DNA of 64,000 nucleotides, taken from CAYJGJ01 sp964367585 (GTDB lineage: Bacteria > Bacillota > Clostridia > Peptostreptococcales > Anaerovoracaceae). Positions 10,801 to 17,483 of this stretch are shown in pieces. A program made the translations under genes and the position numbers. Positions within the stretch are counted from its first letter, which is position 1; each line of letters begins with the position of its first letter. Location of the stretch: positions 1-64,000 of the forward strand of contig CAYIYH010000002.1 in the NCBI GenBank assembly GCA_964367585.1. The letters run 5' to 3'. Under the pieces are notes generated by a model. The model had not been told where the DNA came from. It made no database searches and saw nothing but the letters and a program-made list of their open reading frames with translations.

Positions 10801-10845
10801 TACAAATGTCAACATCATACATACTGCACGGTTCATTTTTTTCAT
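7819..10845 (-). CDS. Large secreted MBG-domain protein with C-terminal membrane module
   Basis: About 1,008 residues. A signal peptide (two to three lysines, then CMMLTFVMLFTAMFSAV) is followed by a region resembling InlB-type B repeats (about 45-135, with FFMGWKVKGD), several beta-rich segments, and a domain near 790-870 like MBG domains of adhesins (ITANSATKVSTATDPLF). A proline- and valine-rich linker and the segment DDELPTASG precede a three-helix membrane module with TQDLTTPM, homologous to that of the protein at 4134-6968. Likely a membrane-anchored adhesin or extracellular binding protein. I prefer the ATG at 10845, where AAGGG is 9 bases upstream; an ATG at 10860 with AGAGGA is a good alternative. 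The gene is transcribed alone. Confidence 0.82.
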   Translation of the reverse strand: MKKMNRAVCMMLTFVMLFTAMFSAVTVSAESFDNRTRGAVAPVLTYETYEFDHYSDPPGPKIVEKTMTATSDGTGGYEIKAAPSAGYTHYYADNTFFMGWKVKGDATNTALEFPLAITSNMQIEPIWGNVITSQNVEFQLMQTSDGSTRYSAEFTITIHPDYVGKVDRVNYLYSSGYVATAAADGLTYTFTYLGFKNLGHLPSASIRMPIYLYNNGSYVDSITLNTVTSPEAETVMTDMIVMGTDGKEHSTIKVPEGTNGFSKLLPTEMPYASGTIDKDTEGTHLDGWYVNWNGTPQSVIKWNGINQVLPGDTNIVATPKTGYGLVAYPMVGYDVTLEVKDLVPGYGKTAKDEIVLQTGFVTTDASQMIDANSLIKHLQAIDGKLTGEAIYIFEDESGTEYTHEEIQAMKFETEKTFTYIRTDKNPLPVVSELNIIHREVFDGTTHSVTQTDIESYFKLKGKTATDIVIDKTNNAQTNVENLNNSGAQIQSVADIGYKTVAYTAQVDGESVEGEIYLYVLPQTIIYHRTDTLYAIEGNDSYTATSGAQHAPGYWFGLHYSSGAPAGSANSSLYSFLSPHYNPTSGLTGYTNYYGGLSSSTNNNGMITYEDIDNSAIIGGGSAQLVYKKDVKLNELAVGIYPTSDILELEVSGTSASNYFLVTGSSPSSEFHIIEIEDAQFTTDYTSSIHTVTTSHSSLDEINNDFSVEEGYEVKFWNATSGQFDLDAIQLPNEHVGSYDLYYKVFAENSEDRESRSGQATFTYNIEPVEITITANSATKVSTATDPLFSATITGGTYYAGDEITFTTTRSNAGVNAVGTYDDVINALATGGSDLGNYTYVYVPGDFTITAPAVPVPIVLPPAPPVEVVPEPPVTIVDGEVPTTDTIEDDELPTASGLGGVSWSLFNALATIIGVAVGLLIAAKKRKEDENDYDDDQDERAKRAVRVGMIAVVLFFALNTVMFFLTQDLTTPMSIFDRWSIFFAVSSIAQMLFPTVQKIMKKDEQQVEA

Positions 10846-10972
10846 CCCTTCTTTTTTCATTATGAGATCCTCTTTCCTTCTTTATTAATAGTACCTTATA
10901 ACTCGTTACACTTTTTCATCTGAACTTTTACGTCTTAATTTGCACTCTTTACAACTTGATACTAGCAAGCTG

Positions 10973-11011
10973 CCTTCAAGCAACACTCTTTTTGAAGGTT
11001 TTGTGTTGCTT
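10973..11011. repeat. Two overlapping inverted repeats in the leader of the MBG-domain gene
   Basis: CCTTCAA (10973-10979) can pair with TTGAAGG (10992-10998), and AAGCAACAC (10978-10986) can pair with GTGTTGCTT (11003-11011). The arms interleave, so only one hairpin can form at a time. Neither is followed by a T run. It lies about 115-165 bases upstream of the gene at 10845 and could be an operator or an untranslated-leader switch. Confidence 0.4.
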
Positions 11012-11130
11012 TGGGGTTAAAAACTACAAATATACATATAAATTTTAACATTATAACTACATAATGTCAATGTGCTTAATTCTTTTTTGCTCCTATACTA
11101 TAAGATACTTGTACGAAATATGGTAGTGTA

Positions 11131-12291
11131 TTAGTTTGCTTTTTGTGGATACTTCGCATTAATATACTTCTCCAGTCTATCCATCCCATCTTTTAACACA
11201 TCCTCATCGTAGCAATAAGAAATTCTTACATACCCCTCGCAACCAAAATATACTCCCGGAGTAAGAGCAAGACCTACTTCATCTATTAAGCTCATACAAA
11301 ACTCCTCCGAAGTAACTCCATAACCTTCAATCGAAGGAAAAATGTAAAAAGTACCCTTCGGTTGCTTTACATTAATTCCCATATTTTCTAATCGTGTAAC
11401 AACATAGTTGCACCGATTATTTAATTCTTTTAGCATATCACTGATGTCACACCTAAGCGCCTCTACGCATGCTATCTGGACAAAAGCTGGTATTGAAGTT
11501 ATTGTATACTGATGAACAAGTTTTAGTGTAGAAATAATTGATTCATCAGCCATTATGTATCCGACTCTCCACCCTGTCATGGCATATGGCTTTGAAAAAC
11601 TTTGTACTATTATTACCCTATCTTTCATGTCAGCATACGAGGAAAATGACATGTATTCTTCACTGAATACTAGCTGGCGATATACCTCATCACATATAAT
11701 AAATACTGATTTATCTTTAAAAAATTCATATATAATCGATAACGTCTCTGCGCTATATATACACCCCGATGGATTGTTGGGAGAATTGAGTATTATTGCC
11801 TTGGTTTTTTCTGTATACGTTGCCTCTAAATCCTTCTTAGTTATTTGAAAATTATTTTTTTCTGTATTAATTCTCACACACTCCGAACCATTCATTTCTA
11901 TCTGCATGTCATATAATAAAAAATTAGGAGTAGGAACTATTACCTGGTCTCCTTTTTCTAATATGGTATAAAAAACTGTGTGCAGGGCTTGCGTTGCGCC
12001 GCAAGTCACAATTATTTCCTCCGGAGAATAATTTAGTTTGTTTTTTTCTTTTTCGAATTCGGAAATCGCTTTTCTTAAGAATTCATATCCCGAATTCTCT
12101 GGGTAGTGGGTCATGTTTGCATCGAGTGATTCCTGAACCTTGTCCTTAATAACCTGCGGAGTGTCGTAATCAAGCTCTCCTAGTGTTAATGATACACATC
12201 CTTCTTTCTCTTTCGCAAGAGAAGAAAATCTTCTAATACCGCTAGGTCGCAAGTTTCTGGCGGAAGCATTTAGGTGTTTTGTCATATCCAT
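11131..12291 (-). CDS. patA: PLP-dependent aminotransferase, probably N-acetyl-LL-diaminopimelate aminotransferase
   Basis: A fold-type I, class I/II aminotransferase of 386 residues. Visible landmarks are LNSPNNPSG (substrate-binding asparagine), CDEVYRQLVF (aspartate to the PLP ring nitrogen), QSFSKPYAMTGWRVGY (lysine forming the Schiff base) and RISYCYDEDVL (carboxylate-binding arginine). In Bacillus the PatA family performs the amination step of the acetylated lysine pathway. The genes upstream on the same strand are dapH, dapB and dapA, which makes N-acetyl-2-amino-6-oxopimelate the probable substrate; from the sequence alone another amino acid cannot be excluded. GGAAAG lies 8 bases before the ATG. 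Confidence 0.82.
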   Translation of the reverse strand: MDMTKHLNASARNLRPSGIRRFSSLAKEKEGCVSLTLGELDYDTPQVIKDKVQESLDANMTHYPENSGYEFLRKAISEFEKEKNKLNYSPEEIIVTCGATQALHTVFYTILEKGDQVIVPTPNFLLYDMQIEMNGSECVRINTEKNNFQITKKDLEATYTEKTKAIILNSPNNPSGCIYSAETLSIIYEFFKDKSVFIICDEVYRQLVFSEEYMSFSSYADMKDRVIIVQSFSKPYAMTGWRVGYIMADESIISTLKLVHQYTITSIPAFVQIACVEALRCDISDMLKELNNRCNYVVTRLENMGINVKQPKGTFYIFPSIEGYGVTSEEFCMSLIDEVGLALTPGVYFGCEGYVRISYCYDEDVLKDGMDRLEKYINAKYPQKAN

Positions 12292-12417
12292 AGTTTTTAC
12301 TTTCCAAAATCACAATAAGAACTTGCTGTATTTTTTAATATTCTTATTGATAAATTGTTATATTTTTCTAATTATCTCTTATCTCATCAATAAGTTATTA
12401 TATATTCCCTAATAATC

Positions 12418-13110
12418 TTATAATGCCCTTAGAGCTTCGACCAATTCTGTTTTTACTGCAGTCTTTTCATTTTTTTCTTTTATTACTTTGCCTGGTACGC
12501 CTGCAACTACACTGTTAGGCGGCACATCTTCAACGACTATAGACCCTGCGGCAACTACAGAGTTTTTCCCTATTCGTACGCCTTCAAGCACGACTGCATT
12601 TGCACCGATCATAACATCATCCTCTACAACTACAGGGGATGCACTTGGCGGCTCTATCACTCCTGCCAAAACGGCTCCCGCACCGACATGGCAATTCTTT
12701 CCGACTGTAGCCCGGCCACCAAGAATTGCTCCCATATCTATCATGCTTCCAGCGCCAATAACTGAGCCAATATTAATGATCGCACCCATCATTATTATTG
12801 CATTATCACCAATTTCTACTTGTTCGCGAATTATTGCTCCGGGCTCAATTCTTGCCTTTATGTTTTTTGTATCTAGCAAAGGAATTGCACTATTTCTACA
12901 ATCATTTTCTATCACTATGTCTGTTATATTATCTTTATTAATTTCTAGTATTGGCCTTATATCTTCCCAGTCTCCAAAGACTACTTTATCACCTAATCCA
13001 AATATTTTACAATTTGGAAACTCGACAGGTGATTTTTCTTTTAAATGTATTTTTACTGGAGTCTTCTTTTGCGACTCACTTATATATTTAATTATTTCCT
13101 TTGCATCCAT
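12418..13110 (-). CDS. dapH: Tetrahydrodipicolinate N-acetyltransferase
   Basis: Acetylates tetrahydrodipicolinate with acetyl-CoA, committing the pathway to the acetylase branch of lysine and meso-diaminopimelate synthesis. The N-terminal part (about 1-85) is the DapH-specific domain; from about 90 the sequence shows left-handed beta-helix hexapeptide repeats (ARIEPGAIIREQVEIGDNAI, IINIGSVIGAGSMIDMGAIL), followed by GGRATVGKNCHVGAGAVLAG and VIEPPSASPVVVEDDVMIG, which are hallmarks of this enzyme rather than of the succinyl-type DapD. I chose the ATG at 13110 because GAAAGG is 9 bases ahead; the ATG at 13119 almost abuts that site. Second-to-last gene of the operon. Confidence 0.93.
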   Translation of the reverse strand: MDAKEIIKYISESQKKTPVKIHLKEKSPVEFPNCKIFGLGDKVVFGDWEDIRPILEINKDNITDIVIENDCRNSAIPLLDTKNIKARIEPGAIIREQVEIGDNAIIMMGAIINIGSVIGAGSMIDMGAILGGRATVGKNCHVGAGAVLAGVIEPPSASPVVVEDDVMIGANAVVLEGVRIGKNSVVAAGSIVVEDVPPNSVVAGVPGKVIKEKNEKTAVKTELVEALRAL

Positions 13111-13263
13111 GAACATCATCCTTTCTTATTTTCTACACTTAATTATTATATTTTCTTTAATTGTTTCTCCGTCAATTTCTCCCTGATGGAATAAAATGAA
13201 ACACTCTCATTTACGAATCACATTGCTCCCTGATGGGGTATAAGGCTCCTTTTACCCTACGAG

Positions 13264-13980
13264 TTAAAACATTATTTCATCAAAAGTATATAATCCCTTA
13301 GATTTATTTTTTATTTTTCTCGCTGCACTTAGTGCACCTAATGCAAATATCCTTCTACTTGTGGCTGTATGGATTAATTCAATGCTTTCGTCTTCACCCC
13401 AAAAGGTCACCGAGTGCGTTCCAGCAACTGTACCACCCCTAATTGAGTGAATTCCAAATTCCTTCCTATCTCGCACTCCACACATTCCAACTCTACCATA
13501 TATTGGGGCCAACTCTTCGTTTGGGTCAATAGCATTCATTAGGAGCTTTGCTGTACCACTCGGTGAATCGACTTTTTTATTATGATGTGCCTCTATAAGC
13601 TCTACATCAAAACCATTTTCCAAAATTGATTTCGAGATATCCTCTAGCATTTTTCGCATAACTGCAACACCAAAGGAATAATTTGCGCTGTAAAGAATAG
13701 CAACCTCTTCCGATAATGATTTAAGAAATTCCATTTCCTGTACGCTATATCCTGTTGTTCCACTTACCAAAGGAGTAAATGTTTTCTTCGCATACTGCAC
13801 TATCAATGACAAGGATTTTGGACTCGAAAAGTCGATTATTACATCTGATATTTTTTCGAGTGAATTTAACTCTGAAATGTTATTTTCATCTACCGTAAGT
13901 ACAACCTGATCCCCTGATTCCTCTGCTAATTCTTTTATAAGAGTCCCCATTCGTCCCGAACCAACTATTATTATTTTCAT
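13264..13980 (-). CDS. dapB: 4-hydroxy-tetrahydrodipicolinate reductase
   Basis: Reduces the product of DapA with NAD(P)H. The Rossmann start IIIVGSGRMGTLIKELAE is plain, as are VIDFSSP, LVSGTTGY, the active-site segment ELIEAHHNKKVDSPSGTA with its catalytic histidines and lysine, and RGGTVAGTHSVTFWG near the C-terminus. Its 238 residues are slightly short but within the family range. GGAAAG precedes the ATG by about 10 bases. dapA ends 34 bases upstream. A 140-base gap follows before dapH; it holds an 11-base direct repeat (CTCCCTGATGG at 13179 and 13226) of unknown meaning. Confidence 0.95.
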   Translation of the reverse strand: MKIIIVGSGRMGTLIKELAEESGDQVVLTVDENNISELNSLEKISDVIIDFSSPKSLSLIVQYAKKTFTPLVSGTTGYSVQEMEFLKSLSEEVAILYSANYSFGVAVMRKMLEDISKSILENGFDVELIEAHHNKKVDSPSGTAKLLMNAIDPNEELAPIYGRVGMCGVRDRKEFGIHSIRGGTVAGTHSVTFWGEDESIELIHTATSRRIFALGALSAARKIKNKSKGLYTFDEIMF

Positions 13981-14014
13981 TTTATTTCATCTTTCCATTT
14001 ACTGACGATCGGAC

Positions 14015-14902
14015 TTAAATTATTTCCAAATCTCTCATTACACACATTAAATTATCTCTTGCCCCTTGACTCATTGGAAATAGCGGCAATCTCATTTTCT
14101 CATTACATTTTCCCATCATGCCCAATGCGGCCTTAACAGGTATCGGGTTAACTTCGGTAAACAAATTATTAATTAGACTGAGCAATCGCAATTGTGTTTG
14201 AAGTGCCCTTTGCGTTTCACCTGATAAATAGTCTTTCACCATGCCATGTATTTCCGAAGGAACCACATTCGCTGCAACGGACATTACTCCCGATGCTCCT
14301 AAAGATAACATTGGAACTGTCAAGTCGTCATCACCAGAAAAAAGAGCAAAATCATCATTGATGTATCGTGCAATTTTCATTGTATAACTCATATTGCCAG
14401 AAGCTTCTTTAATGCCACATATATTTGGATGCTTACTTAGCCTTTCCACTATGGCTTCTGATATATTACACCCTGTTCTACCCGGTACATTATAAAGTAT
14501 GCATGGTATACTTACAGCATCTGCGACAGTTACAAAATGACGATACATTCCTTCCTCATTTGTCTTAATGTAATACGGTGATATTATTAGAAGGGCATCT
14601 GCTCCCAACTTCTCAAAAATTAAACTTCTTTCTAGCATTTCTTGCGTAGAATTCGACCCTGCACCCGCAATTACAGGAACTCTCTTTGCAACTTTGTCAA
14701 CCATGAATTTACATACCCGATTGTCTTCTTCTTGAGTCATAGTGGAAGTCTCTCCCGTCGTCCCCAGAGTCAAAATTGCGTCTGTTCCACTAGCAATATG
14801 CCATTCAATTAGTTTTCCCAGAGTTTCGAAATCAACAGTAGAATCATCGTTGAATGGAGTAACTATCGCTACTATAGAACCTTTTAAATTACTAAAATCC
14901 AT
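14015..14902 (-). CDS. dapA: 4-hydroxy-tetrahydrodipicolinate synthase
   Basis: Condenses pyruvate with aspartate semialdehyde, the first committed step to lysine and meso-diaminopimelate. The TIM-barrel enzyme shows AIVTPFNDDSTVDFETLG, LGTTGETSTMT (active-site threonines), ILYNVPGRTGCNI with the catalytic tyrosine, GIKEASGNMS with the Schiff-base lysine, and FSGDDDLTVPMLSLGASGVMSV. I set the start at the ATG at 14902, with AAAGG 9 bases upstream; a TTG three codons earlier is possible but too close to that site. It is the first gene after the lysine riboswitch and its terminator, so lysine should shut off dapA-dapB and probably the two genes beyond. Confidence 0.95.
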   Translation of the reverse strand: MDFSNLKGSIVAIVTPFNDDSTVDFETLGKLIEWHIASGTDAILTLGTTGETSTMTQEEDNRVCKFMVDKVAKRVPVIAGAGSNSTQEMLERSLIFEKLGADALLIISPYYIKTNEEGMYRHFVTVADAVSIPCILYNVPGRTGCNISEAIVERLSKHPNICGIKEASGNMSYTMKIARYINDDFALFSGDDDLTVPMLSLGASGVMSVAANVVPSEIHGMVKDYLSGETQRALQTQLRLLSLINNLFTEVNPIPVKAALGMMGKCNEKMRLPLFPMSQGARDNLMCVMRDLEII

Positions 14903-14946
14903 ACTAACCAACCTTTCTTAAATTTTTACTGATTTATAATGATAAT

Positions 14947-14970
14947 AAAAAAGACAGGCAAGGCCCGTCT
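14947..14970 (-). terminator. Regulated terminator of the lysine riboswitch
   Basis: On the minus strand AGACGGGC pairs with GCCTGTCT across a 3-base loop, followed by seven T. It lies 45 bases before the dapA start. Its 5' side (part of AACCAGAC, plus-strand 14967-14974) can instead pair with GTCGGTT (15016-15022), the 3' side of the riboswitch closing stem, giving an antiterminator. Confidence 0.85.
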
Positions 14971-15019
14971 GGTTGGATTCGAATACAACACACATGTTGA
15001 TGTATAAATCAAATTAACC

Positions 15020-15190
15020 GACAGCACTCCCGATGGGATTTTCTCTCCCCACACAGACAGTTTTATGGATATTCTCCATAACCCCATTTAGCAGATATAC
15101 CTATCTGCTAAATTCGGCAAAATTGCTACCACATTGTAATCACTGCCTGTCGGCTCATACAAGGGTGTCGTTTTTGCGACCTCTATCTGA
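15020..15190 (-). promoter_or_regulatory. Lysine riboswitch (L box) controlling the dap operon
   Basis: The leader of dapA carries the landmarks of the L box. From 5' to 3' on the minus strand: AGATAGAGG at the closing stem; TTGCCGAA; a perfect 12-base hairpin (ATTTAGCAGATA/TATCTGCTAAAT, P4); GGGGTTATGGAGAATATCC with its own hairpin and ACTGTC (P5); and GGGAGTGCTGTC, whose CTGTC closes P1 with GATAG. The aptamer begins directly after a promoter and is followed by an antiterminator/terminator pair. Lysine binding would stabilise P1 and favour termination before dapA. The P2/P3 arms look divergent from Bacillus lysC, but the core agrees. Confidence 0.87.
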
Positions 15191-15195
15191 CCTAG

Positions 15196-15225
15196 AAATT
15201 ACCATACATCTGCTAGTCTTGTCAA
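15196..15225 (-). promoter_or_regulatory. Promoter of the dap operon
   Basis: On the minus strand TTGACA (15220-15225) is followed, after an 18-base spacer, by TAATTT (15196-15201). Transcription would begin about at the first base of the riboswitch aptamer. Confidence 0.65.
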
Positions 15226-15357
15226 GAACTTATTATAATTTTTCATGTTTTTTCGTATTATATCCCTAGATGAAAAATATAAATGCTATGGTGTAATCCA
15301 TATATCTATTATGATTAATACATATATCTATCAAGTTATAATACACATAGAAATCTA

Positions 15358-15386
15358 TTCACAATCTATACAAAATAAAGTATAAT
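15358..15386 (+). promoter_or_regulatory. Promoter of the M20 amidohydrolase gene
   Basis: TTCACA (15358-15363), 17-base spacer, TATAAT (15381-15386), about 48 bases before the ATG at 15434. It gives the amidohydrolase gene its own promoter, divergent from the riboswitch-controlled dap promoter and not under that riboswitch. Confidence 0.7.
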
Positions 15387-15433
15387 GATAAAAGCATTCT
15401 GTTATGTCTTGAATTATCTTGTAGGAGATTATT

Positions 15434-16534
15434 ATGATTGAACAATTAACTAAATATCGAAGAGAATTACACAAAATTCCCGAACTTGACAAAGATTTAC
15501 CACTAACATTTAAATATATTAATGAGCGACTCCAAAATTTTAACTGTGAAATGATATATCCGGATGTTAATGCTATATGCGCTTTTTTCGACTTTGGGGC
15601 ACCAAACACTATCGCCTATCGAAGTGACATGGATGCACTACCAATTCGTGAAAAAAATACACATGATTTTATTTCTACCCACGACGGGAAGATGCATGCC
15701 TGTGGACATGACGGACACATGGCAATATTGCTTTCATTCGCCGAATACATAGATAATCTCGGCACAGCACCAAATTATAATGTCATGCTTATTTTTCAAA
15801 CGGCAGAGGAGTCAATCGGTGGAGCGAAGGATATTTGCAATAGCGGTATCTTTGAAAAATATTCTATATTCCGCACATATGGGTGCCACCTTTGGCCTGA
15901 ACTTCCAATAGGCACAATAGGTGCTAGGGCCGGTGAAATGATGGCTCAATCTAACGAAGTAACTGTAAGAATTACAGGAAAAAGCTCCCACATTGCAAAA
16001 CACCAGCTCGGAAGTGATGCAATGATTGCAGGTGCTAGATTTCTCCTTTCAGCATATGAAATGGAAGCTAAAGAAATTGATAGTAACATATTTAGATTGC
16101 TAAAATTTGGAAAAATGCACAGCGGTACTGTACGTAATGCAATTAGTGCGTCTACAACATTTGAGGGGAGCATGCGAGTTTTTGAAGATATCACCTTTCA
16201 GTATATCAACCGTAGGCTCATAGAAATTGGGAAATCTATTGAAACAGAAACAAACTGCAAGTTTGACATTAAAGTATCGAATGGATATCCCCCACTAATT
16301 AATGATAAAGAGCTGTTTGATAAAGTTTTTAAAATTTATCCAGACGATATTTTATTGATAAAAGAACCCTCATTGACGGCAGAAGATTTCTCAGTATATG
16401 GAACTAAATCATCGATTTTTTTCTTTTTTTTGGGAATAGGAGTAAACATACCTCTTCATTCAGATACATTTGATTTTGATGAGAAAGCTCTGGAATATGG
16501 GTTAGATTTCTACAAAAAGCTGCTTTATGTTTAA
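15434..16534 (+). CDS. M20 family amidohydrolase, probable N-acetyldiaminopimelate deacetylase
   Basis: A dinuclear-metal hydrolase of 366 residues in the M20D group. It begins with YRRELHKIPELDKDLPLT, and carries YRSDMDALPI (metal-ligand region), HACGHDGHMAILL, FQTAEESIGGA with the general-base glutamates, GCHLWPELPIGTIG, and PSLTAEDFSVYG near the end. These are shared by N-acetyldiaminopimelate deacetylase and by general N-acyl amino acid hydrolases. The divergent neighbours dapA, dapB, dapH and patA form the acetylase branch lacking exactly the deacetylation step, so that role is the best inference. GGAG stands 7 bases before the ATG. Confidence 0.8.
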   Translation: MIEQLTKYRRELHKIPELDKDLPLTFKYINERLQNFNCEMIYPDVNAICAFFDFGAPNTIAYRSDMDALPIREKNTHDFISTHDGKMHACGHDGHMAILLSFAEYIDNLGTAPNYNVMLIFQTAEESIGGAKDICNSGIFEKYSIFRTYGCHLWPELPIGTIGARAGEMMAQSNEVTVRITGKSSHIAKHQLGSDAMIAGARFLLSAYEMEAKEIDSNIFRLLKFGKMHSGTVRNAISASTTFEGSMRVFEDITFQYINRRLIEIGKSIETETNCKFDIKVSNGYPPLINDKELFDKVFKIYPDDILLIKEPSLTAEDFSVYGTKSSIFFFFLGIGVNIPLHSDTFDFDEKALEYGLDFYKKLLYV

Positions 16535-16541
16535 AAATACT

Positions 16542-16573
16542 AAAAAAGGAGCAAGCCGATTCCGCTTACTCCT
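16542..16573 (-). terminator. Terminator after purC
   Basis: AGGAGCAAGC (16547-16556) pairs with GCTTACTCCT (16564-16573) with one mismatch and a 7-base loop. On the minus strand the hairpin runs into six T (A at 16542-16547 on the plus strand). It may also slow plus-strand transcription leaving the amidohydrolase gene. Confidence 0.7.
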
Positions 16574-16618
16574 CTTTGGGATTATGTTACAATCACCTAT
16601 CCGAGCGATTGTTATTTA

Positions 16619-17299
16619 CTATGCAAGTATTAGTTTTGTCAATTCGAGTGGGTCTACTCTATTGCCATCTTTATAAACACGCATATTTCCACTTGCGATT
16701 TCATCTATCAAGATTATTTCGCCGTTGTTATATCCGAATTCAAACTTGATGTCCCAAAGATCCAATCCTTTAGTTGCCAAATCATCCGCAATTATCTTAG
16801 TAATTTTATAAGTGTCTATTTTCATTTTGTCGAATAATTCTTGCGTCATAATCCCTAGTACTTCTAGACCTTCGCTCGTGATAAGTGGATCGCCTTTTTC
16901 ATCATTTTTTAATGTTGTTTCGACATACCCATCTGGGAATACAGTTCCATCTTCGATATACTCACCGTATCTTTTTATGAAACTTCCTGTTGCTTTTAGA
17001 CGGCAGATTACCTCTAACCCTTTTCCAAATGGTTTTGCTTCAAGCACTTCCATAGTTGAATTGTCGATATCCGCTCCAACAAAGTGAGTTTTGATGCCAG
17101 CATTTTGCAATATTTCAAAATACTTAATAGATGTTTTTAAGTTCTCTTTACCAATCCCATCTATAGTTAATCCTACGGTGTTTTCACCTGGATCGAAAAC
17201 ACCGTCTTTTCCTGTACAGTCATCTTTAAAAGACAGAAGATAGTTTCCATTTTCTAATTGAAATACATCTTTAGTTTTTCCCTCGTATACTTTTTTCAT
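16619..17299 (-). CDS. purC: Phosphoribosylaminoimidazole-succinocarboxamide synthase
   Basis: Joins aspartate to CAIR with ATP in purine synthesis. The protein starts KKVYEGKTKDVF, shows the ATP/substrate loops LSFKDDCTGKDG and GIKTHFVG, then LEVICRLKATGSFIKRYG, and IILIDEIASGNMR near the C-terminus. Its 226 residues fit the short bacterial form. No other purine gene is nearby, which is unusual for a Firmicute. There is no ribosome binding site next to the ATG: the nearest good one (AAGGAGT, 17341-17347) lies more than 40 bases upstream, beyond a hairpin, as described in the next entry. Confidence 0.95.
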   Translation of the reverse strand: MKKVYEGKTKDVFQLENGNYLLSFKDDCTGKDGVFDPGENTVGLTIDGIGKENLKTSIKYFEILQNAGIKTHFVGADIDNSTMEVLEAKPFGKGLEVICRLKATGSFIKRYGEYIEDGTVFPDGYVETTLKNDEKGDPLITSEGLEVLGIMTQELFDKMKIDTYKITKIIADDLATKGLDLWDIKFEFGYNNGEIILIDEIASGNMRVYKDGNRVDPLELTKLILA

Positions 17300-17309
17300 A
17301 AATACTTTT

Positions 17310-17347
17310 GTGACATACTAATCGTATGTTATGTCACGGCACTCCTT
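17310..17347 (-). promoter_or_regulatory. Hairpin between a distant ribosome site and the purC start
   Basis: On the minus strand AAGGAGT (17341-17347) is followed by GTGACATA (17330-17337) and TATGTCAC (17310-17317), an 8-base perfect inverted repeat with a 12-base loop, then 10 bases to the purC ATG. Folding would bring the ribosome site to about 14 bases from the start codon. The palindrome could instead be a repressor operator. Confidence 0.45.
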
Positions 17348-17483
17348 TCAATAATACTACAATACTCCATTTTTACAAAAAATATGCTCTTGCATTTTCA
17401 ACTAGCACACTCTTAACATATTTTAATCGTAGCAGGAACATCAATTATTTTTGCACCTACTACTTGCCCATGATTAAAAATAA

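Noticed and set aside
12488..13186. A 232-codon plus-strand frame overlapping dapH
   Set aside because: dapH is certain on the other strand; the frame is an antisense product of the hexapeptide-repeat codons.
13179..13236. Pair of CTCCCTGATGG direct repeats as a possible CRISPR or mobile remnant
   Set aside because: Only two 11-base copies with unlike flanks; too little to support any element.
14970..14995. tRNA T-arm-like sequence (GGATTCGAATAC)
   Set aside because: No acceptor stem, D arm or anticodon arm can be built around it; it is part of the dap leader between antiterminator and terminator.
14946..15190. T-box leader for dapA
   Set aside because: GTGGTAGCA looks slightly like the T-box TGGTACC sequence, but the P1, P4, P5 and GCCGAA features fit the lysine riboswitch much better.
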